A stretch of 64,000 nucleotides of DNA, taken from contig NC_062252.1 of NCBI RefSeq assembly GCF_905475465.1, positions 7,068,001 through 7,132,000 of the forward strand. The letters run 5' to 3'. The DNA comes from Pieris napi. Its lineage: Eukaryota > Arthropoda > Insecta > Lepidoptera > Pieridae. Every line of letters begins with the position of its first letter. Position 1 is the stretch's first letter. The notes beneath the pieces were generated by a model. The model searched no databases. It was given only the letters and a program-made list of their open reading frames with translations, and had not been told where the DNA came from. The position numbers were made by a program, and so were the translations under genes. Shown piece by piece: positions 34,471 to 46,285 of this stretch.

Positions 34471-34748
34471 ATTTTTCTCGACATCGTATTGGCATAGTTT
34501 GTAAGGATAATGTATGTATTTCTGTAATAAATAAATAAAGTTTACTTAGTACATTAGCGACTGGTAAATAGGTTTGATTCCCAACTTAATTTACTCAGTT
34601 ACGTTTCTTTATGTATGAAAAGACAAACATCAAAGTCCACTTTAATTATTATATTAACTTAAGATATATATAAAAAATGGAGTTAAAATGGATTTACTAC
34701 TGTAGAGTAAATACTAAAACATTAATGTTTATTTCTAAACTACAATTA

Positions 34749-34976
34749 GGGTCTGTTTTACAATGTACGGATAAGTTCCGAATTAGCTATTTATTACTTA
34801 TTGGTAGGATAAACTAAACACTATTGTTGCGTTTCACGACTGTCAGATAGCGCTATACGTCACATAAAGTCCATCATAAGTTATGAGTCTGATGAAGTGT
34901 CAAATAGCACAATTTATCTTCCAAATAATTTATGTGTTGCTATTTGGTACTTATCCATACATTGTGAAACCGACCC
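34749..34976. mobile_element. M2 MITE, copy 2, TTA duplication
   Basis: 228 bp, left end GGGTCTGTTTTACAATGTAC, right end CATTGTGAAACCGACCC, TTA at 34746-34748 and 34977-34979. About 12 bp shorter than copy 1, largely by loss of one TTCTACATAAG-type stretch after the left end. Confidence 0.8.
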
Positions 34977-34979
34977 TTA

Positions 34980-35489
34980 ATCTCTTAATAATCCAAAGCA
35001 ACCTGAGCTTAGCAGAAACCTATCAAAATATTAGATTTCTTGATTAACATGTCTAAAATGTTATCTATGAAATCCTATGGGTGCTATCGAATAATGCCCT
35101 CGTTGGAAGATACTTTCAGGCGTGAAATTTTATCGAGAGAATTAATCTTAAAAGTTACTTGGTCCCTTTTGTTTTCTTAACTGAGCAATAAAATTTATTC
35201 CTTCGTTAATCGAAAAAAGAACTTCTAAATGTTTATCTTAATACGGAGAAAGAGCAGATAAAAACTTTATCCGTTCGTGATGTTATTTATTTTATACGCA
35301 AACGTTTTGTTCCGTAATAGAAAACAGTATTTAACAATTAACTAAGTCTTGTACAATAAAGTAATATGAAAACCGTAATTATGAAGGTTAATACATAATA
35401 GAATTTTAATATTTCTGTCTAGTATTTAAATATATCTAGTTAATTTATCTTCCGTAATACAGGAGGATTTTAATTTCTTTCATTATAAG
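34980..35489. other. Non-coding DNA, nothing recognised
   Basis: AT-rich, no supportable feature. Confidence 0.35.
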
Positions 35490-35830
35490 TCAAAATTCAA
35501 AATTCAAAAATCATTTAATCATGTAGGTAACACATTGTACACTTATGACTTGTCAGTAAAGAAATACATATTAATGCTTCTAATTTTACATTTAGTGCCA
35601 GTTCTCAAATCAAGGCGTAGAACGGAAGAGAAGAACTGGCAATAAACTCTCCGCCACTCTTTTTAATCGCCTTGTTTTTTTTTTTTTTTACACAACATTT
35701 GTAAGGAGCTGCAACCATTAAACCATGTTCCACATGACATCTTAAGTAATTAATAATAATAATATAAATTAAAAACAAAGAGTTGTCCTCTATCAGCAGG
35801 AGGCCTGGTGAAATAAGGGAAAAAGTAATA
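35490..35830 (-). mobile_element. LINE L2x 3' end, copy 4
   Basis: Minus-strand 3' UTR from the TTTTTGAATTTTGAATTTTG tail to CCTGCTGATAGAGGACAACT; stops before the ORF terminus. Very close to the copy at 13208 over the shared 230 bp. Confidence 0.65.
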
Positions 35831-36595
35831 CATAGTTATCTATGCCCAGGCATAAAAATGTCATAAATATTTTTAAACTAGTGTGAATATTACTAAATTC
35901 ATTTAATTTAAAGGAATAAATAGCAATGCTTATGCTTCTGAGATAATACATTTTTGTACGTAATTATCAGAAATATAAAACCTTACAAAATTATTTGAAA
36001 ACCGGCATTATACTTAAAATATATTGATTTAAGATAGAAAAACAATAAATCTCTCATCTCATATATATATTTATCGGTTCATTAATTACTTATCTCGCAA
36101 CCCCAAGTGTAAAAAGCCATTCAAGTCTTTCACTAAAACGACTCACCGACATTAATAACGGAACATTTAATTGCATATAACAGTTAGTCGTCGAAATTAA
36201 ACTCATTACGTCGACAGCAGCGCCTCTGAGCGACCGCAGCTTTTTGTAATTTCAGTGACAAATGAACATCGCATGGACTCAACGAGATCCCGTCGAGAGC
36301 TGCTTTAAAAGATAATGTAGCGTAACCATTGGGAATAAAGTGTCAGGAAATAATTTCAGTCCGAAATGAATCTTTCGTAAATCTCCTAGCCAGGTTCAGA
36401 CTTTGTGGTAGAAATCTGTATTTGTTCTTGTTACTTATAAAAAACCGGTAGAAATAGTAGTTTATCACAATTTTATACAGCACACACGTGCGTAGTATAT
36501 TAGTAATATCTTAGATTTTTATATCGCAATGCTAAGATAATGTGTAGCGTTGCATTGCATTGGTATAGCAACGTGATGTCTTAATTATTAAGTTA
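35831..36595. other. Non-coding DNA, nothing recognised
   Basis: No gene or repeat boundary can be supported. Confidence 0.35.
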
Positions 36596-36825
36596 CTAGC
36601 TGATCCGGCAAACGTCGTTTTGCCATGTCTATCATTTATAATAAAAAATAGGGGTTGATCGTAGAGGGGTAAAAATTAGGGGTTGTATGTATTTTTTAAT
36701 GCTGTATCATAAAAAAATTAAAAATGTATCTAAAAATTTTAAAAAATTAGGGCTGGATTACCCTTAACATTAGGGAGATGAAAAATAGATGTTGTCCGAT
36801 TCTCAGACCTGCCCATATGCACAGA
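36596..36825 (-). mobile_element. Helitron-like element H1, 5'-truncated
   Basis: The 3' end lies at 36596 (minus-strand ...GCCGGATCAGCTAG). It carries GGCAAAACGACGTTTGCCGG and ATACATACAACCCCTAATTT on the minus strand and stops at GGTCTGAGAATCGGACAACA, so the first about 100 bp including the TC end are missing. Confidence 0.75.
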
Positions 36826-37032
36826 TATTTATTCCAAAAGTGGAAGCACTTTAAACGTAATAAAATAAAAAACATTAAAAAAATATTTTTAATTATTTCA
36901 CACGCGGTGAATGGGTAGAAAAATTCATAATTTATAGATAAAAGAACCATAATCGTGTCGATGGTGACATTGTGTGACAAAGGATGTGAGGCCAAATTCG
37001 TCGCTACGTTTAATCTCAATAAAACTTGTGTC

Positions 37033-37084
37033 TTGTGTTTCAATCCATCCATAGATTTTAATCTATGGATGGATTGAAACACAA
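37033..37084. repeat. Perfect hairpin, 25-bp arms, 2-bp spacer
   Basis: The arm TTGTGTTTCAATCCATCCAT plus AGATT (37033-37057) is the exact reverse complement of 37060-37084, with TT between. No mismatch in 25 bp. Flanks are unrelated to any repeat found here. The tiny loop argues against an ordinary miRNA precursor. Confidence 0.85.
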
Positions 37085-38121
37085 CACAGACAAAGACCTC
37101 ATGCGCGCGTACGAAGAGGTTTTGAAATCTTTCCAGAAGTTGTCGGCAAGAGTTAAATACGCTTAAACAGTTAAAACGCGACAGACCGATTCAGGGAATG
37201 AATTACTCTTATAAGTCAGAATCATCGGTACTTCAAAGTTACACGTTCATAAATAAGTGCATGACTTCACAAGCTTGTTGGTTAATTCGATTTGTTACCT
37301 CGAATATGTTCAATGAATAAGGATCCAAACTTTGTCCGATTAAAGTTAGGTGCTCGTTTTCACATCAGTGATAGATTACATTAAAACTTCGCGTATTAAC
37401 TTAATTATTACTGTTATACACACACATTGATAAGCGCAATGGTTACCCAACGGTTGTGTGACTCATTAACGTTGTGGGTTCGAGGCTGGCTTTTATGGTA
37501 GGAAAGTACCTATGGTTGACTGAAGTGGACTTACCAGGCACAAAAGGCAGATGCAAAAGGTCTATAAATTTCATTATTATTTTGGCATTTGTTCTACCTA
37601 AGTTAAAAATATGTATATATATGTAAATTACCGATATGAAATCGGTTACATTGCCTCTGTTCCATTGATCATTAAGACATTGCACTCTTATGGTATGGAG
37701 TCTTATGTTCTATAACAATCTATGATATGCTTACCACAATTAAACTTTATATTATATCGTTGTACTCGTGTTACGGGTCTCTTACTTCTATTGCTATTTG
37801 CTTCACTAAACGTCTGGAGTCAAGGGTAAATTTATTTTTCTAACAATTTAGATTATTAAGACAAGATTAAATATAGATACAAGAATGCACCTCAATGCTT
37901 TTGAGATGTAGTGTTACCGTCGTAAGCTTCGCATCAGGTGGATACAAATAGTGATAAATGAAAAAGTCCTTCAACGAAACGGGACGACACCAAAGTTTAT
38001 GCATAGCACGTGTTTGGTACATAGCCGTATTTCGAACGCACGAACTTCGTCGTACGGAGTCACTTAAGCAGGCCAACACTACTCTCTCACGAAATATTAT
38101 CAAGGTTAATAAGAATGGCTT
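37085..38121. other. Non-coding DNA, nothing recognised
   Basis: Frames of 80-96 codons on the minus strand around 37443-38157 match no family known to me, and the last overlaps the SINE head. Confidence 0.35.
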
Positions 38122-38421
38122 GAGCAGTTGGCCTAGTGGCTTCAGTGTGACTCTCATCCCTGAGGTCGTAGGTTCGATCCCCGGCTGTGCACCAGGACTT
38201 TCTTTCTATGTGCGCATTTAAAATTTGCTCGAACGGTGAAGGAAAACATCGTGAGGATACTGACTTGTCTTAGACCCAAAAATTCGACGGCGTATGTTAG
38301 GCACTGGAAGCTGATCACCTACTTGCCTATTAGATTGAAAAATGATCATGCAACAGATTCAGAAATCTGAGGCCCAGAACTAAAGAGGTTGTAGCCACTG
38401 ATTTATTTATATTTATTTTTT
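38122..38421 (+). mobile_element. SINE S1, full-length copy
   Basis: From GAGCAGTTGGCCTAGTGGCT to a TTTATTTATATTTATTTTTT tail. It has small deletions in the head (GTGTGACTCTCATCC) and after the B box (CACCAGGAC). Confidence 0.8.
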
Positions 38422-39221
38422 AATAAAAATTGCTAGCTAAGTGAGACGAAGCAAGAAATTAACAATTTTCTAATGGCATCGTCGGAAAATGTTTAATATT
38501 TTAAGTAACAAGATAGTTTATGAAACAAATCTGTAAGGAAATCCTTCGCTCCCTTTTTCAGTCATATCCTCTTGGGCTTTTCTTTTATATCAACTTCGGG
38601 GGGAGAAATGTTTGCATTTCGAGGTTGAGTGAAGTGGCAATTCTATTACCTATAAAAATGTATCACTCTGAAATATAAAGTATTTTATAGAGAGAAATAA
38701 GAATCTATGGTATTATGAATTGTAATTTTTGGTTTATCCAATTAATAATTTTGAAAATAATACATATAAAAAGAGTCAAACTGACGTCACAATAAAGTGA
38801 CTGTTTACAAATTTAGAACAAAAATCCGTTTTACTATTAAAGCTTAAAAAATTTAAAATACATCACAAATTTATAAACAAAATACTAATAGTTAGCACGA
38901 TTATAAAATGAGTATTAAGGATCAAGAAATGTTAATAAAATCGTGTTAACATAAGCGTTATTTATTTATTTATTCATTTATTATATACATGATCTTAAAT
39001 AGAAAGAAGTTGGTGTGGTGGAAACACAAACTGGACACAGTTTTTCTGTCCACCAGGTCGTCGAACATATTTAAATAATTAACTTATTACATACTTAGGC
39101 CAGTGACATACTATACAATATAACTTCTACTATATAAGCGTTATATAGTAGAAGGGATCCACTGATGTGTTAGAATTAAATAACCAAATTAGAAGCAAAA
39201 TTAGTATTTTTTTATTTTTAA
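38422..39221. other. Non-coding DNA with a small hairpin
   Basis: CTTCTACTATATAA (39124-39137) and its exact reverse complement (39141-39154) are separated by GCG. 38960-39070 may be a retroelement tail (TTATTTATTTATTCATTTAT). No gene. Confidence 0.4.
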
Positions 39222-39420
39222 AGGAGATAGCAAAAAGGTTAGTCGACATCACAGGAGACATCTGGCAGCTGCCTCGGACAAAGAATTAGTCTAGCAAATA
39301 GCAATTCAAAGGGGGAACGCTGCCAGTATCTTCGGAACCTTGCCTAAAGTCCTTCCTTTAAATAATATATTTTAGTTATTACATTTTAAGGTTAGTTATT
39401 GTTTTAGTTAAGAAAATTGT
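39222..39420 (+). pseudogene. LINE L1x terminus, copy 2
   Basis: GATAGCAAAAAGGTTAGTCG then TCTGGCAGCTGCCTCGGACA and GGGGGAACGCTGCCAGTATC. Compared with 10607 it has a small deletion after GGAGAC and an extra CAAATAG before CAATTCAAAGG, shifting the frame. Strongly truncated. Confidence 0.6.
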
Positions 39421-40321
39421 AAATACTGATTTGATTGTTAAAGAAATAAAATCACGTATTTCAAATAACATCTAATATATCCTCTACAAAATATGCGCAA
39501 TCTCTATAAAGTTCATCGATAAATAGCGTCGCCGGAAAGCCTTGTAATTAACTCTGTAGTTACAACTACATGCCCCTGGCAACGTTCTTAAAGCTCCCAG
39601 CCCCGATCACAAAAATCAAAGTAACACAAACACTCGTTGAAAATGCGTTCTAAATAATAAAAAGGTATACCTGAGGTGCGAGGGTTGTCATCACCATTGT
39701 AGCAAACCATTTTCCCCTTCACAGCGGTTTATTTCAGATTCAATATGCACTACGCTTCCCTTCCGTGAAATATAATATGTTAACGCAGACACTCGGAAGA
39801 CAAGCTCTTGAATAGTGATTGTAGTCTATTTCGGTCATATCATTAGTAAATTTTTCATAGATTTTTAGATAAAAGCATTCAAAACCTAGCTTTCTGTCTA
39901 CCGAAACAATGATTTAATTAGCGAATGACAATTGTTATACGATATAATAGGAATTCTTAGTTGCTACAATATTTTAACACCCCAACGTTAAATAATGTAA
40001 TAAATTTTAACAGCTGCATTTTAAATGGACTTGTCCCAGTTCGAAACTCTTAACATTCATTTTGAATATTTTGGGTCAACGCCTGCATTTTAATTTTAAA
40101 AATGTGGTCATTACTGAAGAACAAGAAACATTAAAAGTATTAAGTTTGTTCTCAACTCTCGTTTAATATATTATGGTGTCTCTTTTGTTAGTTTGTTTTT
40201 ATGTCATAGATAACCCTATATACATTCTATTTTTATTGCGTTTATTTAAAAAAAGTCAGATTGTGAAAGGATAATAATACTATTAGGATATAACTATAAG
40301 AAGGTAACATATTTATTTATA

Positions 40322-40410
40322 GAAGCATTAATATGTATTTCTTTAATGACGAATCACAAGTGTACATTGTGTTACCTATGAATACCTTGAATACCTTGAA
40401 TTTGAATTTA
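40322..40410 (+). mobile_element. LINE L2x 3' end, last 90 bp
   Basis: GAAGCATTAATATGTATTTC then AAGTGTACATTGTGTTACCT and a TTGAATTTGAATTT tail; plus-strand counterpart of 13208-13290. A severe 5' truncation. Confidence 0.6.
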
Positions 40411-41284
40411 TTTACAAATTATTGCGAACTTCAATTCATGACGCTATGCACACAATACATTCATTTGTTTAAAATGTCTGAAGAACTAATTGAACTTGTG
40501 TTGCCAACACATCTTCGAAGTGACCAAAATATTTTGAACGTTCAAGCGCAGCAATAATTGGATTGATACAGATCAAAAATATAGAAGAGCGGTTAGATCG
40601 ATTAGATCGAAATTACCTATATACAAAACTGTCGAGATCCATGGAAGTTACCAGTAACTACAGTGTGTATAATAACCGTCCCGACACAATGCAAAGCATC
40701 ACGTCACAGTAATGCATTTACAGCATAAATTTAAAAACTTATTCAATGACAACAACGTATTCTACGGGTGTCATGGTCCGCGCTAAGTCTCGGCTCTGAA
40801 TCTATAGATTTTTGTCGATATGCCGTTAACAAATTATAACCTTCGTTTTATATTTCTAATAAAAAATTCAACATGGAATCAATTTCTATGGCTTTACTTA
40901 ATTAAAAGTGAAACAGCCGTCGCCATGGAGACAACGAAAACAATTGCATGTAATCGGCTTTCCTATTTCAATCCTACGTTGAAGAGCCCTATCTAATTTA
41001 GACTGACTCCCACGGGACAATATTATGATGTCTGAAAGAAAACTTAGAAATATTTCCAACTTATTCTGTACGGATTACTGCAATTGCGTGGGTATTACAG
41101 TAAGAATAACTAAGGTTTATTGGTAAACATTTATTTCGAAAGCTTATATTATTTAACAGTATTTGACATAAGGCAAACCAATAATTCACACTTACCGTCT
41201 TAAAAATGTAAAAATATTTAATACACCACCATAGTTCTGGGCCTAAAACCTCTATCTGTTTGTGCACATTTATTTTTCTTGAGA

Positions 41285-41479
41285 CGATTAGATGATCAGC
41301 CTTCTGACACAGGCCGTTAATTTTCGAGTCTAAGGCAAGCCAGTTTCCGACGTTTTTTCCTTCACGCGTTAAATGCACACCTAGAATAATCCATTGGTGC
41401 TCAGACGCGATTCGAATATACGACCTCAGGGTTTAGAGGCCCACGTTCAAGCCACTAGGCCCACAGTCCACACTGCTCT
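41285..41479 (-). mobile_element. SINE S1, diverged 3'-truncated copy
   Basis: The minus strand starts GAGCAGTGTGGACTGTGGGC and keeps CTAGTGGCTTGAACGTGGGC, but the B box is altered (ATTCGAATCGC). Similarity fades near GCTGATCATC. Confidence 0.6.
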
Positions 41480-41666
41480 TATAAAAACTATGGCTAGGCT
41501 AGGTATTCATTGCCTACAGATTCATTTTAATTGTAATAACGATAAAAATAAACTATTTGTCCAATTACTTCTTGTTTTCAATAATTCCAAACAAGTATAA
41601 TATTTTTATATTATTTTTGTTAAATAAAAGAAACTATAGCAGAGTGCGTGTATATGTATATGTCAC

Positions 41667-41972
41667 CGTAAAATTGTAAAAACCGTTAGATTGTAATCTA
41701 TCTCGCGAGATTGTAAACTGTCGAAAGATTGTGAACCTCAACGAACTGCTTACAATTTAAGGTATTATTATTCGGTAGTTATATGAAATTGTTGGGAAGT
41801 AAAATTAATCTCTAATTGACCAAAGAAGTTTGAATGATAACTAAGTTAGTGTAGTACAATCTACCGAATAATAATACGTTAAATTGTAAGCAGTACGCTG
41901 AGGTTCACAATCTTTCGACAGTTTATAATCTCGCGAGATAGATTACAATCTAACGGTGTTTACAATTTTACG
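41667..41972. mobile_element. MITE with 112-bp inverted arms (family M3)
   Basis: The left arm 41667-41778 (CGTAAAATTGTAAAAACCGT ... TTCGGTAG) and right arm 41861-41972 have equal length and differ at only a few positions. Each arm includes the palindrome TCTCGCGAGA. The 82-bp spacer is unique. True ends may lie a few bases outside (GTCACCG / CGTTAAC). Non-coding; superfamily unknown. Confidence 0.85.
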
Positions 41973-42899
41973 TTAACATATATACAGTGGTATATACATG
42001 GATTTGTTGAAAGTAATAAACTAAATCGTTTCCATCGTCTCGTTTAATAGTGGTTTAGGGACTTGGATGTTTGGGTTCGATTCCCGAATTACCAATACTT
42101 GGTTCATATAAGATAGACGCAGGAATCTGTCTTCTACCGAAATCCCTACTTGTATAGATAATGTCACATATGAAAACGTTCATAGATAAATTTATCATAT
42201 AACCTATTTATTGTATTTATCTTGTTGTTTATTTCTGTAACGACGGCTAACTAAATGAAACTAATAATAAATGCCATAACAAATCATCTTAACATTGTCT
42301 AGAAACTGAGTCCATCACACATAGATCACCGGTGCGCTGGCTTGCTAGCCATTTGGTATAAATAAATCAACATAGTACCACCTACAATTATAATCTGCAT
42401 ACATTCACGACTACTACAGAGCCAAAAGCTTAGAAATTACACTGCCTATTCCACTTGGCTCCGGATCTCTAAACCTACAAATAGATTCTTTGTTTTACAA
42501 ACTTCAAGGCTGAGAACTGTAATTCGTTGGAGTAGAACAATAGTTTGTTTTACATTGTTACAGTTTATTAATATCTTAATAACAGGTCGTATAGTAAAAA
42601 AGGAATTCTACCAAACTTAGTATTTTATAGAAAATAGGTTCACGTTTTTCGCTGAAACATAAAAATCGGATTTATTTGATAAATGTTTGTTGTACAGCAC
42701 AATCCTGTTAATGGAAATTAAAATGTTATGTAAAATGTTCTTGTGAACCTGTAGGTCTACATGTGTGTATTACTATCACCCAACTATGGCTGATAACTAT
42801 CACTTGACAACTATGAACCATAAACTAAGATTTCTTTAATTATTACGTATAACGACGAAAATCAATTTTGATATTCTTTTAATATCCGTAGTACTTGTG
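41973..42899. other. Non-coding DNA, nothing recognised
   Basis: Only a weak SINE-head-like scrap (GGGTTCGATTCCCGAATTAC, about 42072-42091). Confidence 0.35.
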
Positions 42900-43195
42900 A
42901 GCAGTGTTGGCCTAGTGGCTTTAGCGTGCGACTCTCATACCTGAGGTCGTAGGTTCGATCCCCGGCTGTGCACCAATGGATTTTCTTTCTATGTGCGCAT
43001 TTAACATTTGCTCGAACGGTGAAGGAAAACATCGTGAGGGAACCGATATGTCTTAGTCCCAAAAAGTCGACAGCGTGTTTAGGCACTGGAGGCTGATCAC
43101 CGACTTGCCTATTAGATTTAAAAATGATCATGAAACAGATTCAGAAATCTGAGACTAAGGGCTAAAGAGCTTGTAGCGCCACAGATTTATTTTTA
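42900..43195 (+). mobile_element. SINE S1, full-length copy
   Basis: Head AGCAGTGTTGGCCTAGTGGC, B box GGTTCGATCCCCGGCTGTGC, all body blocks, tail ACAGATTTATTTTTAC. Among the best-preserved heads. Confidence 0.85.
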
Positions 43196-43631
43196 CTTAT
43201 TAGTTGATTAGTACTGAAACTTATCATCAGAATCACAGTGGAAGTTAGTTGGTAAGCCTACAGGACTAAATGATCTTCTTCTTAAGAAAGCTATCTACTA
43301 GATGTAAGTGGAATAAAATAAGGGTGATCAGTATAATGGGAGCGATGATGAGTTCAATTATCGTTATGAGTTCCGAAGTGTAACGACAGGCACATCTGTG
43401 ATCCGAGCCTTATTTAGCTTCGTGTAACATAACATAGACAATGTCGCTTATAACAAAAACTTTTATTATACACTATTATAGAATTAATCATCTGTATTTA
43501 AAATATATATTTAAGATATAAAGATCTGGTGTTGTTCTATTATTAACGTACATTTAGACTTAATATTACTATACATAAATGCAATTACTGAAATACACTA
43601 GAAAACTTACTACAAATGTAATGAAAAATAA

Positions 43632-43884
43632 TGAGTGGCGCTACAACCTTTTTAGGCCTTGGCCTCAGATTTCCGCATCTTCTTCATGATCATTTGTTAA
43701 TCTAATAGACAAGATCAGCCGTCTGTGCCAGACGCACGCCGTGGATTTTTGGGTCTAAGGCAAGCCGGTTTCCTTCCGATGTTTTCCTTTACCATTCGAG
43801 AGAATGTTAATTGCGCACATTGAATGAAAGTACATGAAATGGTGCACAGCCAGGGATCGAACCTACGACTACTACGATACTGCG
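43632..43884 (-). mobile_element. SINE S1, copy on minus strand
   Basis: Reads from the tail side GAGTGGCGCTACAACCTTTT to the head side GATCGAACCTACGACTACTA, with the last bases of the head (the A box) degraded. Moderately diverged. Confidence 0.75.
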
Positions 43885-44065
43885 CTACAAATATAATTAC
43901 ATGCCCTAAAAAGGACCTTTGCTTTTCAGGGTATTTATCCGTTTCAAACTAATTTTATTTACTTTTGAGTTGACTGTGTCGATAAATTGAAAATAATAGT
44001 TATAATCATAAAAGCAATAATGTTAGATTTTGAGGAACATAACTATTTAAGGCATCTTGTAAGCA

Positions 44066-45550
44066 TAAAGGGTTAAGGGCATAAGCGATACGCAAACAAG
44101 ACTTGCAAGTGTTATTTCTACTGCTACTGTTACAAATGTTCTATGCAATATTATTAACGCAAAACTCAAAAAGTCGCGCTTTCTTTTTTTTTAGTCATCA
44201 TGCTGGAAATAAAACATTCACTATTTAAGTCTTCGTGTAAAATAAAGAGCGTTACGCATACATTTGCATGACAGTATCAATACTCCTAAGCGTTATTTCT
44301 ACTATTACTAAAGTTCTTTGCATAATTATTAATACAAAACTCAAAAATATTCATTAAAGAAGCGCTTTCATATGTTTTTAAACGTCATGCTGGAAATAAA
44401 ACATTCATTATTTAAGTCTTCGTGTATGAATAAAGGCGTTACACATACATTTGCATGACAGTATTAACACCCCTAAGCGTTATTTCTACTTCTACTGTTA
44501 CTAAAGTTCTTTGCATAATTACTAATACAAAACTCAAGAATATTTATTAAAGAAGCGCTTTCATATGTTTTTAAACGTCATGCTAGAAATAAAACATTCA
44601 CTATTTAAGTCTTCGTGTAAAAATAAAGAGCGTTACGCAAACATTGGCATAACAGTATCAATACTCCTAAGTGTTATTTCTACTTCTAATGTTACTAAAG
44701 TCCTTTCCATAATTATTAATACAAAACTCAAGGACATTTATAAAAAAAGCGTTTTCATATGCTTTTCAACGTCATGCTGGAAATAAAGCATTCACTATAT
44801 AAGTCTTCGTGTAAAAATAAAGAGCGTTACGCATACATTGGCATGACAGTATCAATACTCCTAAGTGTTATTTCTACTTCTACTGTTACTAAAGTTCTTT
44901 GCATAATTACTAATACAAAACTCAAGAATATTTATTAAAGAAGCGCTTTCATATGTTTTTAAACGTCATGCTGGAAATAAAACATTCACTATTTAAGTCT
45001 TCGTGTAAAAATAAAGAGCGTTACGCAAACATTGGCATAACAGTATCAATACTCCTAAGTGTTATTTCTACTTCTAATGTTACTAAAGTCCTTTCCATAA
45101 TTATTAATACAAAACTCAAGGACATTTATAAAAAAAGCGTTTTCATATGCTTTTCAACGTCATGCTGGAAATAAAGCATTCACTATATAAGTCTTCGTGT
45201 AAAAATAAAGAGCGTTACGCATACATTGGCATGACAGTATCAATACTCCTAAGTGTTATTTCTACTTCTACTGTTACTAAAGTTCTTTGCATAATTACTA
45301 ATACAAAACTCAAGAATATTTATTAAAGAAGCGCTTTCATATGTTTTTAAACGTCATGCTGGAAATAAAACATTCACTATTTAAGTCTTCGTGTAAAAAT
45401 AAAGAGCGTTACGCATACATTGGCATGACAATATCAATACTCCTAAGTGTTATTTCTACTTCTAATGTTACTAAAGTTCTTTGCATAATAATTAATACAA
45501 AACTCAAGAACATTTATAAAAAAAGCGTTTTCATATGCTTTTCAACGTAC
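44066..45550 (+). repeat. 194-bp tandem array with 388-bp higher-order unit
   Basis: The marker TGCTGGAAATAAA recurs at 44201, 44388, 44581, 44775, 44969, 45163 and 45357: spacing 187 and 193, then 194. Two unit types alternate (ATGTTTTTAAACGTCATGCT versus ATGCTTTTCAACGTCATGCT), giving a 388-bp dimer. Dimers 44565-44952 and 44953-45340 differ at one base by eye. A 73-codon frame sits in each dimer, but unit lengths of 194 and 388 are not multiples of three, so it is not one repeat protein. The first units and the right edge are diverged, as expected of array margins. Confidence 0.92.
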
Positions 45551-46119
45551 GTGTGGAGTACATAGTTTATTCCTATCCAGACAATACGTAAGCAGTAAGC
45601 GTCTCGTTATTACCTCCACGGCTAAACAGTCTTTGTTAACGTGCGAACCTTCCCTCCTGAATTTAAATGGGGAATTATTTTCAAGTATTTTTCGGAAGAG
45701 AAGTTTTATTGTATTGTTTGATTGCGTGTCACTCTGATAGATGAAGGAATGGCTTCTAAATGGCGTCCCTTTTGTCGTTCGAGCCTGTAGGTAATGTCCT
45801 TACGTTTGGATGGATTTATTAAAAAGTTCACCGTCTTGGGACGCCTCGTAAAGTTTAATAGTCGCTTTCAAATTTTCGGTTGAACGCTGAAGTTTCAAAA
45901 AGTTATACAATGAGCGTCATACAGCGGCTCACCTCAAGTTCATTTAAGTGGTGAGTAATGATCTGATGCCATTGTTCTAACTTATAACAACTCGCAAATG
46001 GATTGGTTTTATTTTTGACCCTTTTTCGTGATTTGACTTAATGTTAGGGCGACGTTAAATTTCCAGGCTTTATAAATGTATAAACAGGATTTAAACCAAA
46101 AAATAAAATAAGAATAAAA
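45551..46119. other. Non-coding DNA, nothing recognised
   Basis: No supportable feature. Confidence 0.35.
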
Positions 46120-46285
46120 CATATTAACTAACTTTAAAATATAATAACGAAAATATATTAAGAAAAGGAGTCCTTTTTGGCAAGTTTCCGAAGATACTGG
46201 CAGCGTTCCCCCTTTGAATAGCTAGACTAATTCTTTGTCCGAGGTAGCTGTCAGCTCTTCGGTCTCAGGTTTAACGTTGTTACCC
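46120..46285 (-). pseudogene. LINE L1x terminus, copy 3
   Basis: Minus strand: GAGACCGAAGAGCTGACAGC, TACCTCGGACAAAGAATTAG and GGGGGAACGCTGCCAGTATC, then the AT-rich 3' UTR. Shows the uninterrupted GAGACCGAAGA where copy 1 has GAGACTGAAGA, so the copy-1 stop is a C-to-T change. Confidence 0.6.

Noticed and set aside
37033..37084. miRNA precursor
   Set aside because: A perfect 25-bp stem with a 2-nt loop lacks the usual loop and bulges; no conserved mature sequence recognised.
44066..45550. CRISPR-like regular repeat
   Set aside because: Contiguous 194-bp units without spacers in a eukaryotic-type genome; it is a satellite array.
44565..45565. Repeated 73-74 codon ORFs as a small gene family
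   Set aside because: They simply recur with the 388-bp tandem unit, whose length is not a multiple of three; no start context, splice or protein similarity.
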